Positions 1-8,324 of a DNA stretch of 64,000 nt are shown one piece after another. The translations under genes were made by a program, and so were the position numbers. Below the pieces are notes generated by a model. The model did not search any database and had not been told where the DNA came from. It worked only from the letters and a program-made list of their open reading frames with translations. Position 1 is the first letter of the stretch; every line of letters begins with the position of its first letter. This stretch comes from Nitrincola tibetensis (GTDB taxonomy: Bacteria > Pseudomonadota > Gammaproteobacteria > Pseudomonadales > Balneatricaceae), in the NCBI RefSeq assembly GCF_003284585.1, contig NZ_QKRX01000010.1:62001-126000 (forward strand), written 5' to 3'.

Positions 1-1210
1 CATGTGTTGCGCCGTCTTCGCCGACTAAGCCTGCGCGGTCAACAGCAAACAGAACATCGAGTTTTTGGATGGCAACATCGTGAATCACTTGATCATACGC
101 GCGTTGTAAAAATGTAGAGTAAATGGCAACGACGGGTTTCATACCTTTAATCGCCAATCCTGCCGCGAACGTAACGGCATGCTGTTCAGCAATCGCAACG
201 TCAAAATAACGATCAGGAAACATCTCAGAAAAGCGCACTAGATCAGATCCTTCGCGCATGGCGGGGGTAATGGCGACGATGCGTGAATCCGTCGCTGCTT
301 TTTGACATATCCAGCGTCCAAAGATATTGCAAAACTTGGGTGAAGGTGTGGGTTTGTTTGGTGGTGTTAAGGGGTCAATTTTACTAATCGCATGAAAGCC
401 GACGGGGTCGGCTTCAGCTGGCGCATAGCCTTTGCCTTTGCGGGTGATAACGTGTAAGAACTGCGGTCCTTTAGCCACTAATACGCGATCTAAATTGACG
501 ATTAGATCCGACAGGTTGTGTCCATCAATGGGGCCTGTATATTCAAAGGCTAAGGCTTCAAACAGCGCGGCGGTTGTTTTACCATCGGTTTTGTTCTTTA
601 AGTTATTTGCCAGATAGGTTGCGAGCCCGCCTTCATTGCGTGAAATCGACATGTCATTGTCATTGAGAATGACTAGAAGGTCAGCTTGGGTATGTGCAGC
701 ATGGTTTAATGCTTCAAACGCCATCCCTGCTGTCATTGCACCGTCCCCAATTACGGCAACGGATTTATGAGAAAGCCCTTTCAATCGGAATGCCAATGCG
801 GCGCCAAGTGCTGCGCTAATTGAAGTGCTGGAATGACCTGTGCCAAACGCATCGTAGGGGCTTTCATCTGGCTTGGGAAAAGGAGCCAGACCCTGTGCTT
901 GACGCATGCTGAGCATGGCTTCTTTCCGCCCTGTTAAGATTTTATGCGGATAGCACTGATGCCCCACATCCCAGACAAGAAAATCGTCAGGCGTGTTTAA
1001 GCAATGGTGGAGCGCTAGGGTCAATTCAACCACGCCTAAGCCTGCACCAAAATGCCCCCCGGTTTGTGCGGTTGAGTAGAGCAACCATAGACGCACTTCA
1101 TGGGCAAGTTGTGTGAGGCTATCGACTGACAGATTACGCAGTTTGTCAGGCGTATCGATTTGGTCGAGCAGCGGAGTATTGGGGCGATTTAGCGGAAAGG
1201 TGTCTAACAT
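1..1210 (-). CDS. dxs: 1-deoxy-D-xylulose-5-phosphate synthase (partial, C-terminus outside window)
   Basis: First enzyme of the MEP isoprenoid pathway; it condenses pyruvate and glyceraldehyde 3-phosphate using thiamine diphosphate in the cytoplasm. About 403 residues from the N-terminus are visible and the reading frame runs off the left edge. The family is usually about 620 residues, so roughly a third is missing. Visible on the minus strand are the thiamine-binding stretch [14 protein letters not shown], the NDNDMSIS segment, and the transketolase motif [12 protein letters not shown] with the catalytic Glu. The ATG at 1208-1210 shares one base with the ispA stop (TAATG), so the two are translationally coupled downstream of xseB and ispA, the same order as in Vibrio and Pseudomonas. 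Identification is firm; only the end is unseen. Confidence 0.96.
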   Translation of the reverse strand, partial: MLDTFPLNRPNTPLLDQIDTPDKLRNLSVDSLTQLAHEVRLWLLYSTAQTGGHFGAGLGVVELTLALHHCLNTPDDFLVWDVGHQCYPHKILTGRKEAMLSMRQAQGLAPFPKPDESPYDAFGTGHSSTSISAALGAALAFRLKGLSHKSVAVIGDGAMTAGMAFEALNHAAHTQADLLVILNDNDMSISRNEGGLATYLANNLKNKTDGKTTAALFEALAFEYTGPIDGHNLSDLIVNLDRVLVAKGPQFLHVITRKGKGYAPAEADPVGFHAISKIDPLTPPNKPTPSPKFCNIFGRWICQKAATDSRIVAITPAMREGSDLVRFSEMFPDRYFDVAIAEQHAVTFAAGLAIKGMKPVVAIYSTFLQRAYDQVIHDVAIQKLDVLFAVDRAGLVGEDGATH

Positions 1211-2097
1211 TAATGATTACGCTCAACAATATAGTCAGCGAGTGCCAATAATGCAGACGAGTTGGCACCATAGTCGTGCAGGCATTTGTGTGCTTGCTCT
1301 TGCAGGGTTAAAAGTTTGTCCTTGGCACCTTGAATGCCAAGCAACGCTGGATAGGTTGGTTTATTGCGCGCTAGGTCTGAACCGGAGGGTTTGCCAAGTG
1401 TCAGTGTATCGCCTTCGATATCCAACAGATCGTCTTTCACTTGAAAGGCGAGTCCGATGATTCGACCAAACCTGGATAAATCCTGAAGTAGCTGTTGGTT
1501 TTGGCAATTGGCCGCTTGTGCACCTAGCGTCAGGCTTGCAGAAATCAGCGCCCCCGTTTTATGACGATGCATGGCTTCGAGTTGATCCAGAGTAAGCGGT
1601 TGATCCTCGTGAGCTAAATCAAATGCCTGCCCTGCTACCATACCTCTGTGGCCTGCAGCAACTGCAAGCGTTTGAATCATTCTGAGTTGAGCGTCAGGCG
1701 TATAAAGGGGTGACGGCCGACTTAACACTTCAAAGGCCAGTGTCAGTAACGCATCTCCGGCTAAAATGGCATTGGCTTCACCAAACTCGATATGACAGGT
1801 GGGTTTGCCTCGACGAAGTTCATCATTGTCCATGGGCGGTAAGTCGTCATGGATTAGCGAGTAGGTATGAATCATTTCAATGGCGGCAGCCGGTGCTAGT
1901 GCTTTCTCGTCATTTGCGCCACAAAATGCATTGGCAAGGAATACCAATGCTGGACGTATGCGTTTTCCGCCCTGTAGCAGAGAGTAACGCATGGCATTTT
2001 GTAAGTACGGGTAGAGTTCTGTTTGCGCCGGAATCTGAAGAGTAAGTTGTTCTTCTGTTAAGGCGGTATAATGCTTTAGCTGCGCCGATAGATCCAC
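1210..2097 (-). CDS. ispA: farnesyl diphosphate synthase
   Basis: Short-chain all-trans prenyl transferase that extends dimethylallyl diphosphate with isopentenyl diphosphate to C15, feeding quinone and undecaprenyl synthesis in the cytoplasm. The 295-residue length is normal. The first Asp-rich motif DDLPPMD lies at residues 84-90 and the second, DDLLD, at 222-226; the GGKRIRP substrate-binding motif is at 43-49. The extra residues between the aspartates of the first motif are typical of bacterial farnesyl synthases and separate it from the IspB-type enzyme at 14823-15791. It lies two bases after xseB and overlaps dxs by one base, so the three form an operon. Confidence 0.96.
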   Translation of the reverse strand: MDLSAQLKHYTALTEEQLTLQIPAQTELYPYLQNAMRYSLLQGGKRIRPALVFLANAFCGANDEKALAPAAAIEMIHTYSLIHDDLPPMDNDELRRGKPTCHIEFGEANAILAGDALLTLAFEVLSRPSPLYTPDAQLRMIQTLAVAAGHRGMVAGQAFDLAHEDQPLTLDQLEAMHRHKTGALISASLTLGAQAANCQNQQLLQDLSRFGRIIGLAFQVKDDLLDIEGDTLTLGKPSGSDLARNKPTYPALLGIQGAKDKLLTLQEQAHKCLHDYGANSSALLALADYIVERNH

Positions 2098-2099
2098 GA

Positions 2100-2339
2100 T
2101 TACTGTGCCTCATCTTTGAATGGATAGGCCACAGCTTCACCATTTTCTTCGATCAACACATTTACACGTTGTTCTGCTTTTTCGAGCTGCATTTGACACT
2201 CACGCGTTAATGAAATGCCTTCTTCAAAGGTTTTTAAGGCCTCTTCAATCGGAAGATCACCTTGCTCCATTTTTTCGACTAGAGCCTCAAGGCGGGTAAT
2301 CGACTGTTCAAAACTGATTGGGTTGCTTTCGGTCGTCAT
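2100..2339 (-). CDS. xseB: exodeoxyribonuclease VII small subunit
   Basis: Small subunit of exonuclease VII, which with XseA degrades single-stranded DNA. The 79-residue protein has the family's usual length and all-helical character, including the conserved stretch ARLEALVEKMEQGDLPIEEA-like region at residues 15-35 (here SITRLEALVEKMEQGDLPIE) and the later EGISL-CQ-L-KAEQRV helix. A ribosome binding site (AGAGGA) precedes the ATG. It is first in the xseB-ispA-dxs operon. XseA is not in this window. Confidence 0.93.
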   Translation of the reverse strand: MTTESNPISFEQSITRLEALVEKMEQGDLPIEEALKTFEEGISLTRECQMQLEKAEQRVNVLIEENGEAVAYPFKDEAQ

Positions 2340-2511
2340 CTATCAGAATCCTCTTTGACTTCAGTCTAGCAAATTACGAAACCTTAAACGTGCGGTCAAT
2401 GAAATCATCTATTTTGGTGTTTCATTAATCGATGAACAAGGGTATAAATCTGCTATTATAGACCGAATTCGAATAGGGTTTTGGGAAGTTTCGCTTGTTG
2501 AGGGGTATTAA

Positions 2512-3282
2512 GTGGATATAGCTACGCTGGTAGGGTTGATAGGCAGCTTCGCAATTATTATCTCAGCGATGGTAATGGGGGGCGATATAGGGATTTTCGT
2601 TAACCCACCTTCCATACTAATTGTATTTGGTGGAACTCTTTTCGTTGTATTGATGAAGTTCACCTTAGGGCAATTTCTGGCTGCAGGAAAAGTGGCGGCT
2701 AAAGCCTTCATGTTCAAATCGGTAAGTCCAGAAAGCATTATAGCTGAAACGGTTGAAATGGCCGATGCTGCTAGAAAAGGCGGGTTGTTGTCGCTGGAGG
2801 ATAAAAAAGTTTCCAGTGATTTTATGCAGCGTGGGATCCAGTTGCTAGTCGATGGTCATGATCCCGATGTTGTTAGATCTCTGTTGAATAAAGAAGCTCG
2901 CTTAACCTATGAGCGTCATGATTTCGGATCAAAGATTTTTTCTGCAATGGGGGATGTTGGCCCTGCGATGGGGATGATTGGAACCCTAGTTGGTTTAGTG
3001 CAGATGTTATCCAACATGAGCGACCCAAAAGCAATCGGCCCAGCCATGGCGATTGCTCTATTAACGACTTTATACGGTGCGATGTTAGCCAATATGTTTG
3101 CTATACCGATTGCAGATAAACTGAATTTACGTCGCAATGAAGAAGCGTTAAACAACGCACTGATTATTGACGGGTTATTGGCAATTCAAGCGGGTCAAAA
3201 CCCGCGTGTCATAGATCAAATGTTACGCAACTACTTGCCTGAGAAAAAACGCTTTAGTAAAGCGGCAGGGAACGAGGGCTAG
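2512..3282 (+). CDS. pomA: sodium-type flagellar stator protein PomA (MotA family)
   Basis: Inner-membrane stator subunit that forms the ion channel with PomB and pushes on the flagellar rotor. The 256 residues show four hydrophobic segments (about 3-23, 32-50, 147-169 and 178-200). The N-terminus MDIATLVGLIG, the cytoplasmic block DAARKGG and the segment GMIGTLVGLVQMLSNM-DPKAIGPAM closely resemble Vibrio PomA as I remember it, rather than proton-type MotA. The start is a GTG at 2512 with GAGGGG just upstream. It is divergent from xseB and six bases from pomB. This is the same neighbourhood as in Vibrio, which supports sodium coupling; the ion itself is inferred. Confidence 0.93.
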   Translation: MDIATLVGLIGSFAIIISAMVMGGDIGIFVNPPSILIVFGGTLFVVLMKFTLGQFLAAGKVAAKAFMFKSVSPESIIAETVEMADAARKGGLLSLEDKKVSSDFMQRGIQLLVDGHDPDVVRSLLNKEARLTYERHDFGSKIFSAMGDVGPAMGMIGTLVGLVQMLSNMSDPKAIGPAMAIALLTTLYGAMLANMFAIPIADKLNLRRNEEALNNALIIDGLLAIQAGQNPRVIDQMLRNYLPEKKRFSKAAGNEG

Positions 3283-3287
3283 TTGGG

Positions 3288-4217
3288 ATGAGTGCAGAAG
3301 AAGAATGCAACTGTCCCCCTTGTAAACCGGGGTTGCCAGCATGGTTGGCAACCTTCGGTGACTTAATGTCGTTGCTGATGTGTTTTTTCGTATTGCTGCT
3401 GTCGTTTTCAGAAATGGACGTTCTGAGATTTAAACAACTGGCAGGCTCTATGCGAGAGGCGTTTGGTGTTCAGGCACAGATTAAGGTGGAAGATATTCCG
3501 AAAGGGACTTCAATCATTGCCAGAGAGTTTAGCCCAGGACGCCCTGAGCCAACTCCCTTAAATGAAGTCAGACAAATGACCACCAATGTTGAACTGCATA
3601 CGCTAGACGTACGATCACAAGTCGGTGAGTCTGTCCTAGAAGAACGCCAAGCTGAAGCGGAAGAAGAAAAGCGCCAACAGCAAGAAGAGCAAGCTCAAGA
3701 AGACGCGATGAAGTTTGCTATGGCCTTGTCTGCCGAAATCGGTGAGGGCTCGATTGAGGTCGAAACCGATGGTACGCGCATTATCATTCGGGTAAGAGAG
3801 CGGGGCTCTTTTTTTCAGGGGTCTGCGCGGATACAAGACGACTATATTCCGGTGTTAGAAAAAATTCGTGATGTCTTGATTACAGTGCCAGGGCGTGTCT
3901 CAGTGCAAGGGCATACGGACAGTACGCCCTATGTGGGTCGGCAGTTTGAATCAAACTGGGATTTGTCAGCTGCTAGAGCCTTGGCCGTCGCGCATGAATT
4001 GTTTTCGGATCCTCGCACAAATGAATCGAGATTTACAGTCTCGGGGTATGCCTTCAGCCGACCTTTGGTTCCCAATGATACTGAAGCGAATCGAGCGCGT
4101 AATCGCCGTGTAGAGATCATTATTGAGAAAAGTGAGTTGTTAGAGCAAATGCCAATTCGTACCAGCCCACCCAGTATCAGTGAGCCTGAGCGGCTGATGC
4201 CAAACGAGATTTTTTAG
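3288..4217 (+). CDS. pomB: sodium-type flagellar stator protein PomB (MotB family)
   Basis: Stator partner of PomA that carries the ion-binding Asp and anchors the stator to peptidoglycan. The 309-residue protein has a short cytoplasmic N-terminus and a single membrane helix at about 21-43 beginning FGDLMSLLMCFFVLLLSFSE. Asp25 sits where the ion-binding Asp24 is in Vibrio PomB. A Glu/Gln-rich linker (about 115-145) is followed by an OmpA-like peptidoglycan-binding domain with GHTDSTPY and the later NWDLSAARA and NRARNRRVEI motifs. The cytoplasmic N-terminus contains a small Cys cluster (CNCPPC), a common feature of PomB-like proteins. It forms a two-gene unit with pomA. Confidence 0.93.
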   Translation: MSAEEECNCPPCKPGLPAWLATFGDLMSLLMCFFVLLLSFSEMDVLRFKQLAGSMREAFGVQAQIKVEDIPKGTSIIAREFSPGRPEPTPLNEVRQMTTNVELHTLDVRSQVGESVLEERQAEAEEEKRQQQEEQAQEDAMKFAMALSAEIGEGSIEVETDGTRIIIRVRERGSFFQGSARIQDDYIPVLEKIRDVLITVPGRVSVQGHTDSTPYVGRQFESNWDLSAARALAVAHELFSDPRTNESRFTVSGYAFSRPLVPNDTEANRARNRRVEIIIEKSELLEQMPIRTSPPSISEPERLMPNEIF

Positions 4218-4283
4218 GTTGCTGCACAATTAGTGAGCCAGTCCTCGTGCTTTCTCGTACTGAATAAAAAGGAGAAAGCACGT

Positions 4284-5597
4284 ATGCAAGCAAAATCCAA
4301 AGCGGTGCCGTCAGGGCGTTTATCCAGAATCGCGCATTTAGGCAGTCTCGTGACGCGAGTTGCGGGCGGTGTCGTTGCAGAAGGTGTTCGACAATACAGT
4401 CATGGTCATCGACCTAGTCCAAAAGACTTATTGTTGACGCCTGCAAACGTGAAAAGAGTTGCCGACAAACTGGCTCACTTACGCGGTGCCGCAATGAAGG
4501 TTGGGCAGCTTTTGTCGATGGATGCGGGTGATCTTTTGCCTGCAGAACTGACCGAACTTTTATCGCAATTGCGCTCTTCGGCTACGCCAATGCCAATGCT
4601 GCAGTTGGCCGATGTCCTTGAGCAAAGTTTTGGCAATGACTGGCAGTCTTCTTTCCAACAGTTTAACTTCACCCCTATCGCGGCAGCCTCAATTGGTCAA
4701 GTGCATCGTGCCGTCCAGCATGATGGCCGAGTCATCGCTCTAAAAATTCAATACCCAGGCGTTGCGAAGAGTATCGATTCCGACGTAGATAATGTTGTGT
4801 CTTTGCTTAAGCTATCTCGATTGCTACCCGCGGGATTGGATTTGACGGAGTTGATTGCTGAGGCCAAAGTTCAGCTTCATGCTGAAGCTGACTACCAGCA
4901 AGAGGCCTCGCATTTACGCTATTACCGAGAGGCGCTATCGGATAATAAACGGATACGCGTGCCCCAGTATATGCCTGAACTCAGTACAGAGCATGTTTTA
5001 GGCATGAGTTATGAGCAAGGCGTTGCTTTAGAGAATGTCGCGAATCTATCTTTAGCCATAAGGCAGCAGGTTGCGGAAACCTTATTGTCCTTGTTCTTTC
5101 AAGAGTTGTTTGAATTTCGGCGAGTTCAAACAGATCCCAATTTTGCGAACTACCTCTATGATGCTTCAACGTCACAACTGGTGCTATTGGACTTTGGCGC
5201 GACACGCGTCTACTCTAAAGCCATCAGTGATGCGTATCAAACCCTGTTTAAAGCAGGAGTGAGGGGGGATTCATTCTTGATGGAGGAGGCCGCTCGGCAG
5301 ATAGGGTATTTCAGTGAGTCGGTTAGTGACTTGCAGGTGGAGTCAGTGATGCGTTTGTTTGATTTAGCGTTGGAGCCGCTGAAGGTTGACGAATATGATT
5401 TCTCCAGTACGGATTTAGCACGTAGGTTGCGTGATCAAGGGATGGCACTGAGTTTTGGGCAAGGCTACTGGCATTCTCCTCCAGTAGATGCTTTATTTTT
5501 ACATCGTAAATTAGCAGGGTTGTATCTATTGTTTGCTCGGCTTAAAGTGAAGGTCAACTGCCAAGGTTTATTACGGCCGTGGCTGACCCATGACTAA
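4284..5597 (+). CDS. ABC1/UbiB/COQ8-family atypical kinase
   Basis: Member of the ABC1 (ADCK/COQ8/UbiB) family of atypical kinase-fold ATPases, which support ubiquinone synthesis or lipid-linked functions. I start it at the ATG at 4284, preceded by AAAGGAGAAAG, giving 437 residues; a GTG at 4233 in the same frame lacks such a site. Visible family marks are the KVGQ motif at 72-75, the Ala-rich nucleotide loop AAASIGQ at 133-139, the ATP-site Lys at 154 (VIALKIQYPGV), EADYQQEA, and LDFGATR as the DFG equivalent. There are no clear C-terminal membrane helices, unlike E. coli UbiB, so it is more like the soluble AarF-like members. It is followed by a thioesterase; the substrate is unknown. Confidence 0.85.
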   Translation: MQAKSKAVPSGRLSRIAHLGSLVTRVAGGVVAEGVRQYSHGHRPSPKDLLLTPANVKRVADKLAHLRGAAMKVGQLLSMDAGDLLPAELTELLSQLRSSATPMPMLQLADVLEQSFGNDWQSSFQQFNFTPIAAASIGQVHRAVQHDGRVIALKIQYPGVAKSIDSDVDNVVSLLKLSRLLPAGLDLTELIAEAKVQLHAEADYQQEASHLRYYREALSDNKRIRVPQYMPELSTEHVLGMSYEQGVALENVANLSLAIRQQVAETLLSLFFQELFEFRRVQTDPNFANYLYDASTSQLVLLDFGATRVYSKAISDAYQTLFKAGVRGDSFLMEEAARQIGYFSESVSDLQVESVMRLFDLALEPLKVDEYDFSSTDLARRLRDQGMALSFGQGYWHSPPVDALFLHRKLAGLYLLFARLKVKVNCQGLLRPWLTHD

Positions 5598-5612
5598 CAA
5601 TAGGATACAAAC

Positions 5613-6005
5613 ATGTTTAGTTTCACGATTACGCCAGCGTTTTACGATACAGATGCCTTAGGTCATATTAACAACACACGTGTTCCACAATGGTTTGAAG
5701 TGGCTCGCAATGACGTTTTTAAGTTGTTTACCCCGGATTTAAACCCAAAGACTTGGGAGTTAATTTTGGCGCGCATCGAGGTCGATTTTGTTGGCGAGCT
5801 ATTTTTGAATAGCCCTGTAGAGATTAAAACCTATATTAGTCGGATCGGTAACTCGTCATTTAGCGTGTATCAAGAAGCGTGGCAAGATGGAAAGCTTGGG
5901 TCTAAGGGAGAGGCTGCCCTAGTTCGATATAACTTTTCTGAGGGCAAGTCTATGCCGCTGACACCAGAGCAACGCGCGGGGCTAGAAGCACACTTTAAGG
6001 GATAG
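5613..6005 (+). CDS. 4HBT-family acyl-CoA thioesterase
   Basis: Hotdog-fold protein of the YbgC/4-hydroxybenzoyl-CoA thioesterase type, expected to hydrolyse an acyl-CoA or acyl-ACP in the cytoplasm. The 130 residues begin FTITPAFYDTDALGHINNTR; the DTDALGHINN block contains the Asp and His/Asn of the active-site region of this group. Length fits a single hotdog domain. The ATG follows ATAGGATAC and lies 15 bases after the ABC1-type kinase, so the two are probably co-transcribed. The natural substrate cannot be read from sequence. Confidence 0.85.
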   Translation: MFSFTITPAFYDTDALGHINNTRVPQWFEVARNDVFKLFTPDLNPKTWELILARIEVDFVGELFLNSPVEIKTYISRIGNSSFSVYQEAWQDGKLGSKGEAALVRYNFSEGKSMPLTPEQRAGLEAHFKG

Positions 6006-6016
6006 AAAGGAGATTA

Positions 6017-7891
6017 ATGAAAATCCCCATTTTGCACGAAATCCCAGGGCGCATATTGGCGCCCGTCCTTTTAGCCGTTGTGGCCATCTTAGCTGTCTTT
6101 TATAACCATGAACAAAAAATGAACGGTTTGGAGCGTTTAGTTATAGCATCCGAACAGGATAATCTTAGGGATTATCTGAGGTTGCAAAAACAGCCGCTTA
6201 ATGATTTGTATAAGGCGGGACGACTTGATGAACAGCGCTTACAATTCTCTATTTTATCGACGCGCGCGCTGACCACTCATAGTTTCGTGTTAGATCAAGA
6301 TCTAAATCTTATTATGAGTTTGTCGGATCTTGAATCAGGTACGCCATTGGGTCCAACGCTTATCGGTGATGACACTTTGTTGTTTGAAATAGCAAACAGC
6401 CTGTTATTAAAGCTCTCTTCAGATATTGAAGTGAAGCGAGTCCCCGAAACACTCAAACTAATAGGTTATATTTCTTTGGACTATGGCCACTTGATTGTGG
6501 TTCGTGATTTATCACCACAGATGGCCTATTACCGCACACGAGTACTGCGGATGACCTTTAAAGACGGTATCACTTTTTTATTAGCTGCTATGCTGCTGGC
6601 AGTTGGTATGTATGTTATGTGGTTTCGACGTAGTCAAGCTGTACTGGATACCTTGACCCAAATAGGAAATGGCAACCTTTCAGCTCGTTGTAGCATTTCA
6701 GGCCGAAATGAAATGTCAGAAATTGCCCAAGCGATTAATGGAATGGCCGATCATTTGTCCTTAGCATTGGATCGTGAAAAGCACTTAGTTGGCCTGATTA
6801 ATCGTTCACCGATTGTTGTGTTTGAGTGGAAAAACTTACCGGGCTGGCCTGTCAATTTTGTGAGCGAAAGTGTCAAGAGCTGGGGGTACTCAGTTGCAGA
6901 CTTTATGCATGGCGAAATACAATTTTTTGATTTGATTCATCCAGACGATCAAGCTCGAATTTTGGAAGAGGTGACTCATTACTTAGTCAATGGCCCTGAT
7001 GATTATCGCCAAGAGTATCGCATTGTTTGTGCTAATCAGGATGAACTATGGGTAGATGATCGAACCTGGTTGGTGCGCGATCAGTTGGGAGATGTCGCCA
7101 TTATCTATGGCGTTGTTGTCGATGTGACCGAACTGAAACGTTCAGAGTTGCGAATACGTGAGTTAAATGATGTATTGGAGCAGCGTGTTGAAGAGCGAAC
7201 TAACGCGCTTGAGGCCGCTAATCAAGAGTTAGAGGCATTTACATACAGTGTGTCGCATGATCTTAAAGCGCCACTGAGAGGTATTGATGGGTACAGTCAG
7301 TTATTGATGGAAGCTTACCGAAACCAACTGGATGAGGAAGGTATAACGTTTCTGCGAAATATCAGGGATGGTGTGGGCCAGATGCATCAATTAATTGAAG
7401 ATTTACTGTCTTACTCGCGTATTGAGCGTAAAGCTTTGCAAACACAGTCCTTTGACGTGAGCCTGTTTGTTAAAGAGTTGGTTGAGTATTCCCTAAAAGC
7501 AGATCCGCATCCAAAAGCCAAAATCACAATAGGCATACCACCCTGTCAACTTGAGTTAGACCCGGATGGTTTTGCTTTGGTAATGCGTAATGTCTTGACC
7601 AATGCCCTGAAGTTTTCGATCAATCAGCAACTTCCTAGAGTTGAAATTCGCGGACGAGTGACAGATACTCGATTTGTGCTTGAAATTGAGGATAATGGGG
7701 TTGGGTTTGATATGAAATATCATGATCGTATTTTTCAGATATTTCAACGTCTTCACCGACGTGAGGATTTTCCAGGTACAGGGGTTGGGTTAGCTTTGGT
7801 CAAAAAAGCCATGCAGCGCATGGGCGGCGAGGTCAGAGCTGAAAGTGAGCCAGGAAAGGGTGCTCTATTCATCTTGGAGTTTGATCTATGA
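6017..7891 (+). CDS. membrane-bound PAS-domain sensor histidine kinase
   Basis: Two-component sensor kinase of 624 residues. A first membrane helix at about 13-29 and a second at about 188-206 enclose a roughly 160-residue periplasmic sensing region without a recognised fold. A HAMP linker (about 207-255), a PAS domain (about 257-375, with FFDLIHPDD) and a coiled coil lead to the HisKA motif VSHDLKAPL with phospho-acceptor His414. The catalytic domain shows NVLTNALKFS, DNGVGFD and GTGVGLALV. The HisKA/HATPase part resembles kinases related to bacteriophytochromes, which often pair with small Rcp1-like regulators. The stop overlaps the start of the next gene (ATGA), so signal transfer to that regulator is likely. 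The stimulus is unknown. Confidence 0.92.
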   Translation: MKIPILHEIPGRILAPVLLAVVAILAVFYNHEQKMNGLERLVIASEQDNLRDYLRLQKQPLNDLYKAGRLDEQRLQFSILSTRALTTHSFVLDQDLNLIMSLSDLESGTPLGPTLIGDDTLLFEIANSLLLKLSSDIEVKRVPETLKLIGYISLDYGHLIVVRDLSPQMAYYRTRVLRMTFKDGITFLLAAMLLAVGMYVMWFRRSQAVLDTLTQIGNGNLSARCSISGRNEMSEIAQAINGMADHLSLALDREKHLVGLINRSPIVVFEWKNLPGWPVNFVSESVKSWGYSVADFMHGEIQFFDLIHPDDQARILEEVTHYLVNGPDDYRQEYRIVCANQDELWVDDRTWLVRDQLGDVAIIYGVVVDVTELKRSELRIRELNDVLEQRVEERTNALEAANQELEAFTYSVSHDLKAPLRGIDGYSQLLMEAYRNQLDEEGITFLRNIRDGVGQMHQLIEDLLSYSRIERKALQTQSFDVSLFVKELVEYSLKADPHPKAKITIGIPPCQLELDPDGFALVMRNVLTNALKFSINQQLPRVEIRGRVTDTRFVLEIEDNGVGFDMKYHDRIFQIFQRLHRREDFPGTGVGLALVKKAMQRMGGEVRAESEPGKGALFILEFDL

Positions 7892-8322
7892 CGCAGGCGT
7901 ATCTTCAGCAGCCTATATTATTGGTTGAGGACAATCCCGTTGATTTGGATTTGACCTTACGCGCTTTTAAGCGCAAGCATTTTTTGAATCCAATAGAAGT
8001 TGCGCGTGACGGCGAAGAAGCATTAGCCTACATAGCACGTTGGGATGCGGGTGAGCGTACCCCTTTGGTCATTTTGTTGGATTTAAAGCTTCCCAAGGTT
8101 AATGGCTTAGAAGTGCTTAAAGAACTCAAACAACATCCTGTCTATAAAACCATTCCAGTTGTCATTTTGACCTCTTCATCTGAAGGGGTGGATATGAAGA
8201 CGGCTTACTCACTGGGTGTAAATTCATATATCGTGAAGCCAGTCGACTTTGCTAAGTTTATTGATGTTGCAGAGCAGATAGAGCTTTACTGGTGTGCCCT
8301 TAACCACCCAGAGACTCGATAA
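7888..8322 (+). CDS. single-domain response regulator (Rcp1-like)
   Basis: Stand-alone receiver domain of 144 residues with no output domain. The acidic pair Glu14-Asp15 (LLVEDN), phospho-acceptor Asp65 (LLDLKLPKVNG), Thr in VVILTSS and Lys in YIVKPVDF are all present, so phosphorylation should be intact. Its insert between beta 2 and beta 3 (RWDAGERTPLV) resembles the Rcp1 group that receives phosphate from phytochrome-type kinases. It overlaps the kinase by four bases and lies two bases before the double-receiver GGDEF-EAL gene, which suggests a three-protein pathway with this protein as the phosphate carrier. Confidence 0.92.
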   Translation: MTQAYLQQPILLVEDNPVDLDLTLRAFKRKHFLNPIEVARDGEEALAYIARWDAGERTPLVILLDLKLPKVNGLEVLKELKQHPVYKTIPVVILTSSSEGVDMKTAYSLGVNSYIVKPVDFAKFIDVAEQIELYWCALNHPETR

Positions 8323-8324
8323 AT

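Noticed and set aside
1113-1460. Plus-strand frame across the dxs/ispA junction
   Set aside because: Antisense to two certain genes.
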